This document shows, in pieces, positions 51,063-61,100 of a stretch of DNA of 64,000 nucleotides. The notes beneath the pieces were generated by a model, which had not been told where the DNA came from, searched no databases, and saw only the letters and a program-made list of their open reading frames with translations. The DNA is from Mariannaea sp. PMI_226 (Eukaryota; Ascomycota; Sordariomycetes; Hypocreales; Nectriaceae): NCBI GenBank assembly GCA_024336345.1, contig JANFOG010000003.1:3726501-3790500 (forward strand). The letters run 5' to 3'. Each line of letters begins with the position of its first letter. Position 1 is the stretch's first letter. The translations under genes were made by a program, and so were the position numbers.

Positions 51063-52829
51063 TCAAGCCTCGCTCTCCTCGTCAGAGTGAGTGCTGCCCT
51101 TGTCCGAGTGGGCCAGGGTCTGCTCATCGTTCAGCTTGGGGTTACGGAGGGCCAGTGCAAATGCGATCAGAGGGATACACAGGCAGATACCAGTAATAGT
51201 AAGATATCGCTGGACGTGTCTGTACGAGGTGATGATAGCCTCTCGCTCAGGGGTGCCCATGGGCCACTCGAGAGCAGCAGTGAAGGGATCGGCGTATGCA
51301 GTCACAGCCAGGGTCTCGTTGATGCCCTTGAGGTTCTTGGCCAACTCACCAGGCATGATCTGAGTCCAGATGGAACCGGAAACGGCATAACCAAGAGCTG
51401 AGCCGACGTTGTAAGTGGCAAGAAAGAGACCAGTCATGGCAGCCAAGTGCTCGTGGGGGACATAAGCCTGGAGGGATGCCTGAGCGGGATAGGGGAACAT
51501 GCCACCTGCGATACCAAGGAGAACCTGGGCGCCGATGACACCAGCTCGGCCGCTCTGGCTGGGGTCTCCTCGGTAGTGGATGAGCAGACCAAAAGCAACC
51601 AGGAAAAGCGCGGTACCAGCCACAATAAAAACTTTGAGGCGGCGGACCTTGTAAACAACCAGACCGAGAAGAGTTCCGGTGATGACACTGCAGAAGGAAT
51701 ACAGCGAGGTGACTCGGGTAGCGGTGAGGATGCTGAAGTTGAAGCCAACGATCAAAAGGTTGTAAAGGTAGTCGCCCTGCATGTACCAGGCGAAGTTGAG
51801 CAAGACAGCCATACCCATTGGGGCCCAGATAGCGCGGTCCTTCATCAACTTGAAAGGAACCAGAGGGTGAGGGGCACGCAGCTCCCAGATGATGAAAGCG
51901 GGAATGCAGACGAAACCAACGACCAGGGGAGCAATAATGTGAGCCTGCTTCCACTTGGTCTGGAATCCGCCGGCGAGGGTGAGAGGAACGAGGATAAGAG
52001 CGAAGATGGCGATGATGAGAATGATTCCAACAATGTCCAGAAGCCAGAAAAGCTCAGCGGTGAAGTTCTTAGCGCCAAGCTGCTGGAAGGAAGATCGGTA
52101 GGTGTCGAGCAGACCTTGCTTCCTGGCCCGGCGACCGACGACCAAAAGACTGATGATGAGAGGCAGAGCGCAGACGGGATAGATAATGCACCACATGCGC
52201 ACGCCCCAGTTCCAGGTAGTGACGCTGAGGACAGCCTCGGTGATGTTGCCGCTGACCCAGGTGTTGATGATGAAGGGAAGGGCGGGGACATAGCTGAAGA
52301 ACAGACGAGATCGGATAGACGTGATATCGGCAATGATGACCTCGACTAGCAGAATGACCATGGTGTAACCAATCTGGTAGAGGATAGCTCCGGCGGCGAA
52401 CTGCTGGACATTGTACGAGAAAGACTCAACAATCGTACCAATAGTGTAGAAGAAGACGGAGAGGCAAATGAGCTCCACACGACCAAAGACATCGGCAATC
52501 TTGGCCGCAGTAGGCTGAGCAGCAGCAGCAATGACGGCACGGAGAAGTGACACAGTGGAAACGAGAGACTGGTTCTGGAAGGAGGCGGTGGCATAGGGCT
52601 GGTAGACGTATCGAACAGTTCCGTCCAGACCATAGCAGTAGGCGAGGAGGAAGACGCCAAAGAAAATGAAGACGCGGTCCATGGTGGTCATGACGGACGA
52701 GATGGCCTCGACTCGCAGAACACCGGGGGACTTGATGTTCCGAACGGCATCAGCGGCCGTCTTGGGCTCACTGGGCTCCTGGTAGCCGGCGCCCGCCTCC
52801 TTGGAGTCGGCATCTCTGAGGACGGACAT
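51063..52829 (-). CDS. MFS transporter, siderophore-iron transporter (SIT/ARN) type
   Basis: A single exon encoding 588 residues with about 14 hydrophobic segments between residues 50 and 560 and hydrophilic ends. SIT-family features are visible: [19 protein letters not shown] at the first transmembrane helix, then [13 protein letters not shown], the [13 protein letters not shown] loop (MFS motif A variant), [20 protein letters not shown], the [14 protein letters not shown] segment and [12 protein letters not shown]. Members import ferric hydroxamate siderophores across the plasma membrane by proton symport; the exact substrate cannot be inferred. The acidic/Ser C-terminal tail may be a site for phosphorylation or ubiquitin-dependent turnover. 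A GATA-type site lies 67 bases upstream of the ATG. No siderophore synthetase is seen in the window, so the gene is not part of a visible biosynthetic cluster. Confidence 0.9.
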   Translation of the reverse strand: MSVLRDADSKEAGAGYQEPSEPKTAADAVRNIKSPGVLRVEAISSVMTTMDRVFIFFGVFLLAYCYGLDGTVRYVYQPYATASFQNQSLVSTVSLLRAVIAAAAQPTAAKIADVFGRVELICLSVFFYTIGTIVESFSYNVQQFAAGAILYQIGYTMVILLVEVIIADITSIRSRLFFSYVPALPFIINTWVSGNITEAVLSVTTWNWGVRMWCIIYPVCALPLIISLLVVGRRARKQGLLDTYRSSFQQLGAKNFTAELFWLLDIVGIILIIAIFALILVPLTLAGGFQTKWKQAHIIAPLVVGFVCIPAFIIWELRAPHPLVPFKLMKDRAIWAPMGMAVLLNFAWYMQGDYLYNLLIVGFNFSILTATRVTSLYSFCSVITGTLLGLVVYKVRRLKVFIVAGTALFLVAFGLLIHYRGDPSQSGRAGVIGAQVLLGIAGGMFPYPAQASLQAYVPHEHLAAMTGLFLATYNVGSALGYAVSGSIWTQIMPGELAKNLKGINETLAVTAYADPFTAALEWPMGTPEREAIITSYRHVQRYLTITGICLCIPLIAFALALRNPKLNDEQTLAHSDKGSTHSDEESEA

Positions 52830-52895
52830 GATGGACAGCTATGAGGTACGGGGAGGAGAGAAGAGGAGGAGGGTTAATCTCAACACCCAATTGGG

Positions 52896-52902
52896 CTGAT
52901 AA
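52896..52902 (+). promoter_or_regulatory. Candidate GATA-factor site upstream of the siderophore transporter
   Basis: CTGATAA, a match to HGATAR and to seven of nine positions of the ATCWGATAA site used by fungal iron-responsive GATA repressors (SreA/Sre1 family). It lies 67 bases before the transporter ATG. A single site is weak evidence; the family context makes it plausible. Confidence 0.4.
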
Positions 52903-55080
52903 GAGTCTCTTTATGAAGAATAAAGAGTATTGGAGAGTAGAGAGATGAGGAAAGGATGTTCAGTAGAGATGGGCGCTGGGGAGATTGATATGGATGATCG
53001 ACAGTCCATCACCATGGTAGGACTCCACCAGATGGCAAAGATTGATTAGACAAACTTGGCACAAATTTTTTTTTCTTTCCCTTACCCTTGCCAATCTCTC
53101 TTATCCCGTCTTCAGTTCCCTTAATCAGATCGAACTAACGGTGGGTAGCACGAACTACAATGAGGGTCTTGTCTTATATTGGTGCCACCCCGAATCACCT
53201 CGTCCATCCAACCCTTGAGCCACTACGGAAGAGGCGCACCCACCCAAGAAGCTCAGTGGGACCACCCTCGACTACTGTACGGAGGGCATCACGCGTCATG
53301 CACGCACTATGGGAGGAAAAGGGCCGAGCTCGAACATATTGGAAGAGGAGTTTTGGGTTGTGAGATGGTAAATGTGGGTTGTATCAAGCCAAGTCGACGG
53401 TGGCTTGAACCGGAGCGTATGCCTTCTGGAAGTTTTCTTTCCTTTTTTTTTTTCCCTTTTAAATCCCATACATAGCCTCATCCTAGTTTCTTGTCCTTCA
53501 TTTTCTACCCTTACGGAATAAATAAATTTTCTTGTGTTTATGAACCATAAGCGCAGAAACTTTCTCCCATTATACTGCCATCGCACATCAAGAGAGGAAG
53601 CAATATGAAACGGTACAATAATGGCTGCCTAGTTCGTCTATCACGAGGTTACTGCCGCTGCTTGCTGGGGTCTTCCTGTCTGAAGGACTAGCCGAAAACA
53701 ACACCAAGTCGCAACGGCCATTCCCGACGGGACTTGCTCCAACTGGGTAACATCTTGACAAACTTATTGATGTATGGTACGGGTACTCCGTACAAGGCAC
53801 TCTGATGCTGATGCCCGGCCTATGTCCCCGTGCTCTTAATTACCAGAGTAATGCCCGCAGATGCGGATCTTTTGTGTTAGTGGCGGAGCTGCCAAGCGCC
53901 TTTACAAGTCGTGAACGGGCTTGGGAACTATTAAGTTAGTGGTCGATTTAGCGAAAAAAAAAACTGCGTCAACTTCCCTCCTGCTCTAAGTATTATTCTT
54001 TAGGGGACTATGAGATCAATAGGGAGAAAAGGCAAGCCTCATTGCACGTAGAGAGTTTGCGTGGCAGGGCAGCAAGGAAGAGAAAACAAAAATCTCTCTC
54101 CTTGTTGAAGCTCTGGCTTCGGCGTTCAAAAAGCTTCTCCTTCTTGTTTCTCGTAAGCGTCTAGATAGTTAAGATCCACAACTTACTCGGTACTGTACTT
54201 ACAAACGAACAGCGTTTCTCTCACTGGGTAGTCGGGGTAGAGTACTATGGTACAGTAGCCAAGGATTGTGCGTTCGGACGTAACTGGTTCATTGTCCGAA
54301 ATGCAAGGCGGGTTGAAGTGGGTGTGCAATATGACGCTTGCTCCACATGTGCCCACGGCAGGCTTCGGCAGGCCGATCTCGTTTTTCTCTTCTTCTTTTG
54401 TTGCTTATTGGTTTTGTTTGGTATCTCTGCTATGAAGCAGAGCAGTCTGTGTCTGTAGTACCTCACTTGATCATCTCATAGCTAATAATGAATGCAATGA
54501 TACTCCATTCATGCATGGTTCATATTGTCATGGCTGGTCACCTCCTCTCCCAAGATTCATCCAGCTTCGGCAAATGCCCTTCTGCACTGGACATGGGCCC
54601 CAATCTGATTCCCAATCCCGTCCCCTCCTTTGCCCCCCCTGTCCGTGTGGCTTTCTGCACGGCAAAGAGCAGTTCCTGGACATGACATACGAATGTGGTA
54701 ACGTAGCTGCGGCACCGGGACGCTAATACCAAAGTCAGAATTATCAGATGGTGCTAAAGATTCCCCTTCAGAAGTGGCGCATTTCGTCAAGAATGTGGCC
54801 CCGGTCGTCTAGTTTTTCTGATGCCGAGACGAAAGAAAACACAGTAGAATGCGTGAGACACGGCTTTGGTCTGTGTGCCAGTGTGGCGCCCCATCCACGC
54901 GGCGATTATCAATCTGAGGCGATCATCATCTCATGTTGAGTTTTTGCAACCTTTACCTCTGATGCTGCTGCTTTATTTTTATTTCTATTTTCAATTTTAT
55001 TTTTATTTTTGTTTTATTTTTCGCACGGTATAAGGAAAAAAGACCAGTGCATCAGCCGTGCTCTCACTTCTCTCTCACTC

Positions 55081-55083
<3 letters not shown>

Positions 55084-55121
<38 letters not shown>

Positions 55122-55131
55122 CTCTCTCTCT
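55084..55131. repeat. (CT)n microsatellite
   Basis: About 17 uninterrupted CT units followed by an interrupted CT tail. Confidence 0.95.
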
Positions 55132-58111
55132 GAATTCCCGCAGCTTGGCAACGCATTCGCTCAAGATATACTTCACACACGGCATAACCCCGAAATATCC
55201 CGAGTGAGCAAGTTTTATCGCTATTCCCGTACTACGTGGGTATGATCTCCGGACTGCGCGTCTTGGAGACGAACCCAACCCAACAGATGTCTGTGGGGGT
55301 CCCAACTGTTCGGACCAGGAGGAAAAAAACCAAAAGAGAGACAACCGGCAATCTGGGATCCCAGTACAGATTACAGAAGAGGACATAGACTACACACTAA
55401 ACTTACGAAATACGTACTGTACATACACAATAGATCTGATTAGGGAGGACTCCGTACCCCGTTTGGTAGCGAGGCGAGTCATGCTCTGTTTTCTTCATTC
55501 GACGGTGGCAATGTGGGCCATGGAGGGAGCCATTTCAGGAAGAAATACACGCGCTCACCCTTGCTTCGGGGTTTAGTGGAAGAGGAGAGGAACAAAAAAA
55601 AAAAAAAAAAACATCTAGCGCTTCTCAAGGCGATGAACTCAAGGTCCACGTCGTCTTACATTGGTAGTAGTCTACGTTGTACTCGGCCGGACCCAATGTC
55701 ACCTCGAGACTCATGTCCGCGCACACTACTTATTCAAGCGAAAAGCCTCGTTTACTCACAACCTCTTGGCGATGTTTTGGGATGAGGGAACATGTCATTT
55801 CCGCCCGGGCTTTGCGGGTGCTCAAGTCAAGCCATATGGCTCATAGACTGCTGATGATGGGCGAACTTTCATCTGGTAAGGTGATGAATGTACAGATTAT
55901 TCTAGTCCGTCCTCCGCTCCAGCCCACCAGCTACTGTGGACTAGGGAGTATATCATACGAAAGTACAGAACAAGGGCTGGATTGTTCATTGACCCCCATT
56001 GGCAACGATGTCCACTCGTTCGACCCGATTATCGATCAAATCAATCAAATCAATCAGTACATGTCGCAGCCCGAGCGGCGGGTCGAGCGCCACGAGGCGG
56101 CTTGTACGAGACGCGACGAAGCCGTAAAAAGCAGGCTAGAATTGGGCTGACGGAAGCCGGTGTGGCCTCTCGGAAGCATCGTGAGGTCGACAAAATCATC
56201 AATGGCCTGTTCTAGATTCAAGGTGCCAGAGTTTTTCAGTGGGTAAGACCTAACCCATCCAAACCCAACTCGAGATTCCATGGCTTCGAGATGTAGACGG
56301 GGCCAGCAGTCGTAAAGAAGTAGCCATGACTTGTCGTCTATCGAAAGTGTTCTCATGACTCCAGGCCGTCGCTCCATTGAGACATTCAATTATGACTCAC
56401 GGTACTGTGTAATAGGCATTAACATGGCCTGACCCAGGATGCCTTGATTGTCAAACATCTTGATGGATTGTAGTAGGTCACCTGGCTCAATGACAAATCA
56501 AGGCGGTAACAAGTGAACAAAACTGCGCATGCGCAGTTCTATGAAAATTACAACTCACCACTGCGGAGTCGGTCGACGTGCAGATGGTGTTTTGGATCGC
56601 ATCGTTGAGTATTTGCCGTTATATCAGTCTACAGCTAAGTCACTATAAGATTACTCCAGTCTGCTGCGTCTGGACCATGGGCCACGGAGCTACAGCATAC
56701 AGTACCCCGTAGTTAACACATAGTTCCGCTAGTCAAGCTTCGTCTTTGGCTGTATGTACGAATCGACTCCTCTTCTTGAGAGGGCCCTGAAAGCGATATG
56801 GTAAGAGTGTCGTCGTTGGCTTCAACATGCGAACTGACTGGTCGATAGCCCTGTACCACTTGGTGGTCGACCGCGTATGTACAATTTTAATGTGATATAG
56901 GGGCATTTATAAATCAGGCCAAGCTCTTTAGGTATTGTGCATTAGGACAAAAGTACCCCATAAGCTAAATTTGCTCTCCGGCTACTCTATCGTCCCGGCC
57001 TCGTGGGTACACCCATGTTATTTTCTTAAAGCAACTAGCTGTTCCTACAATTGAGTGCCGTTGAAGACCCATCCTGTCTTTCCCTGTACGTGAATATTGC
57101 TTCGTAGTGGCGCTGCTAGCGTGGACGTAACTTACGTATGCTGTTGTCAAGAAACAATAGTATACACATCTTAGTGACCGACATTGCTAATTCGGAGTTT
57201 AGAATAAGAGGTGGAGATGTCCATCGGCTTTTGCTCTTCACACGCGCCTGAGTCGGTATCTGGAAGAAGAGCTGTTCGCTGTACCATAACCTGGCATCGA
57301 TCAGTACAGTAGTATTCAAATGGCGTCCAGAGTTCCTCGTGATACTGCCACCAGTCGCTATATCGCTCTGACAACGGCCTCCTTGAGCCGCCAGGCCTTC
57401 TGCACTTAAGACTGGGTTATGCTGCAGTACAAGCTATCACATTTGTGGCGCTAGTGTTGGTTAGAATGGAGGCTTTGGGTCTGTTGGAACTTGTGACCGT
57501 ATCCGTCCTGATTGCAGGAGTTCTCGGGACCAGATGAGGGCAGTAGCCTCTATTTTCCTCTGTCCATTATCCTTACGTCCCTGAGCGACGACACACCAAA
57601 ATCCTTCTACTCCTACCTGAGTAGTTTTCCTCAGTGAGACCTGGAGCAGGGCTCAACTCATTTTTGAGATACGGGAACCGTCTCCAATTCTTAGCTTGAC
57701 ATTGTGTGCTTGGTTGGATTCTTTAGAGGGCAAACATGAAACCTGAGCGTCACTCACTCGCTAGGGGTGACATAATAGAAAGAAGAAAGCTGGTATGTCG
57801 ATGATTGCTTTCAGATCTATCATGGCACGAGTAAGTTCAAGGAAGCGTACATACTACGACATACGGGTATTACGGTTGGTCTAGATGCAGAGGCTCTATA
57901 CTACAAATGAAGCGTCTATCGACTCAGATGAGGTCAAACAGCCTTTCTGGGCGTTTTGTATGAGAAGAGTGTATTTGAGTAAATCATTCTTATTATATAC
58001 GTCAAATAAATTCAACAATCTGCTCGACACCAACTCCAATGACCAGATCCAATGTTTCCAAGTACTCCATACCGTCTCACCATTCACTAACTATGCTAAG
58101 CTTATTGCTTC

Positions 58112-61100
58112 TCATGATGTTGCCTGATCCTGTGCCAGCACATAGCGGAAATAAATATCCATATCCTGAATATCGCAAGCCTTGGTTTTGTCCCTCGTTA
58201 CCGTCAGTCGCCACTTGTCAGCCGGCTGCTTCACTGACACCTCAGCACCGCTAAGTCCGGCCCTGCTTAGCACCATGCGATTGCCCAGGTCCGTCTTGTC
58301 CCAATCGACTACGCCCAGGGCCGGAATTCTAAGGTCCTTGGGCAGATCGGCATCGCCTCCTGTGATGACGATGCAGAGGCTCTCGATATTGATGCTCTTG
58401 TCTCTGGCCCAGAATGGCAGGCGGGACGCGATGGCAGCTCCAAGGTCAAGTGTTGCCTTGCGATCAACGCCCTTCTGTGCGAGAGACGCCTTGAAAGAAT
58501 ACCACTCGCCTGAGAGCTCGTTGCGCGGCTCAAGGAAGCCCCAGAGACCGTCACGCTCGCCAAGGTTCTCTTGACGCGCGCACTGTTCTGCGACAGCCTG
58601 AGCAGCGGAGCGCTTCAGAACCGGACCGCCGTCAACGGCCGTGTACTTGATGTGTAGCACCACATCTGCGATGCTCGAGTAGTCAAATGTCTGCATAGAC
58701 TTGGGAGGCAGCTCTAGCTTCCAGGAGCTAATGGCACCTGCACCTTCAAACGGTCCATAGCGCATGTCGTTGCCACCACTGCCCGCGTTGAATGCGATAT
58801 CGAACGAACCTGTGTCCTGCATGGCCGTAGATGTCGCGACAGCAGTCAAAGGAACAGGATCGGTGCGGAATGAGCCGTCAGATGAGCTAGCCGAGAGGTA
58901 GCTCTCAGTTGTTGGCGCCGCGGCCGAGACGCGGTAAGTGTGCTGCACCAACGAGAGAGTCGCAGCCAGCGTGGCGTGCGGTCCGACGATGCATGGAATC
59001 GACACGGCCACGGCCTTGAGACGCCGCATGTAGTGTCCTGGGAAGTCCATGTCGAACAGCAGCTCTGGCAGTGAGAAGGTCGCGGTGCCTGTTTCTCGGA
59101 GCGTCAACAGAGCACGTGGATCGATCTTGCGTAGGGACACGTTCTTGACAAGCTCCCAGTCATGCGCCGGCTTCAGAAGATACGCGGCCTCCATACGACG
59201 GAGGTCCAGAGAAAGCTGCTGGGCAGCCATGAGGCCATCTCGGCTGCTGTCCCAGTACCCACCGGAGCGGAGGAAAGATGTTGGGACCTGGTGGCCGCGC
59301 TCAAAGCGGAATGCCCGCTCGGCGCGGCGGCACATGTCTGAGACGAGTGTGTACAGGTCGTAGTGGATGGCACGGATGGAGCTCTCTAGCCAGCCGTACA
59401 GTTGTTCGTTGGTGTACTTGGAGCGGTACCACGCCTCAGTCTCAGTGGCGTGCTCGATCTCCGTTTGCTGCACCACAAGCTCCTTGGCATTGATGTCAAG
59501 ACGAGTACGCTGGATCTCGATCTGTTTATCGAGGTTCTTGATCTCGCGACCCTTGGCGTTGGCCTGCATACGACGATCCTGCAACTGCTTGGTAAGTCCA
59601 CCGATGCGTGCTGACATGGAGCTGGCCTCGGATGCGATGAGGGCGTACATCTTGGTCGCCCCCATGATACCGTGAGTCAGTTCAGCAGCATTGCCAGCGT
59701 CAGCCTTGACGGTCACACCACAACCCATAGGCTGGGCATTTGTAGTGACGCTAGGAATTGCCTTGAGAATACCGATGAGTGTCTCCATGCCGGCCGCTGC
59801 GACGTTGAGAGTCCCAGCCACCGCTGCGGACGCCATCTCCATCGTCTCGAGTGGACTCATTCGCAAGTCGTCACTTATGGGCGCCAAGATGTTCTGCGCA
59901 ATATCCTCCCAACCATCCTTCTCGGTTTTGGGAATAAGTTCCAACGGATCACCCGTGAGTCGCAAGAAGTATTCCAACTGAGATACGGCAGCCTCGCGAT
60001 TCTGCTGAAGGGATTCAATAGTCTTCGTAATCTCTTCGGCCTGCAAGTTCTTAATCTCAAGCGCCATCTTCTGCTTCACCATATCCTGACGGGTCTTGAG
60101 TAGTGCCAGCGCCTCACCGTCCCGCTTCTCGCGCACAGATAGGAATTGTTCACTCATGCTGCGCAACTCATTGCAAAGCTCAAGTGCCTTACCAATGAGG
60201 AATGAGAACCGCTGGTATGGCATGGGACTGTCCGCGTCGTTCATCAGCGAGCCAACACCTCCAGCGCCTCCACCGCTCAACGCGCGCATCGCCTGGCCCG
60301 GGTCAATGAAGGGCTCGGACATGGAGTATACGATGGGCCGCCCATTGATGTCGAGGTTGTTGCGGGCTTTGTAAAGCCTATCTTGGACGAGCGTTCGCAG
60401 GCTAGCGTACTGGGGATTCGGGGGGAGACTGAAGTACGTTGTCGTAAGGATGCAGAGCAGATCGGACCGGCGGCGCTTATCATTAGGCGCCCCGCTGCCT
60501 CGCCGCTCAACCTCGCATAGGAAGGGAAACGCCAGCTCGAGATCGATCGTTTTGCCAACATCGCCGATATTCTTGAATGTCCTGACGGCAGCCTTTGCCA
60601 ATCGAGGAACGCGGGGAGGATCTGCTCCTAGGACATGCGCGGCCTCGACATATCGCTGGATTGCCAGGGGCAGCGTTTCCATGCTTCCCTGGCGGAAGTA
60701 TTGGTCACCGGCAGCAATCAGAATCTCAATATACTTCATCACAATCCACTTCATGTACGCCTGCGGCCGGCCACGAGCCGTCGAGTGCGAACTTGATGGG
60801 TTACTGCGACGCTCTGACACTGCGAGCTCAAGAGTGCCGTCACTAGGCCACCCCCCGAACTTGTCCGCCATAACAGCTTTGTCCTCAGCCAAGTCTCGGA
60901 ATGGTCGGAACTTCCAACAGGCTGCAGCTGCTTGCGCTGCTGAGCAGTCAGCGAGCGGGGTGGTAGTGGGATCGAACACAAGGCGGGCGGCCTTCAGAGC
61001 AAGTTCAAATTGTTGAGAAGTGTGGAAGCGGTCCACAGCCAGCAGAACAGCGTGCAAACCTAGCTCCCAGTTGTAGATGGCATATGAAGATGTGAGCTCA

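Larger units (their letters stand above)
52830..58111. other. 5.3-kb region without a supportable gene, next to the Tc-like gene
   Basis: The first 300 bases should hold the transporter promoter. Beyond that I find no gene I can support. It contains a long CT microsatellite (55084-55131), an A-run (about 55593-55610), a short AATCAAATC repeat (about 56035-56057) and many short frames, for example 55677-56150 (plus), 56054-56389 (minus) and 57116-57374 (minus). Parts of these look mildly protein-like but none has clear exon borders. No terminal inverted repeats, transposase or reverse-transcriptase motifs were seen. Confidence 0.45.

Noticed and set aside
51447..52349. 300-codon open frame antisense to the siderophore transporter
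   Set aside because: It is a shadow of the transporter; its hydrophilic composition is what is expected from the complement of a membrane-protein gene.
55677..56150. 157-codon open frame (plus) and an overlapping minus-strand frame at 56054-56389
   Set aside because: Neither has recognisable motifs or splice context; the minus frame's start is not supported.
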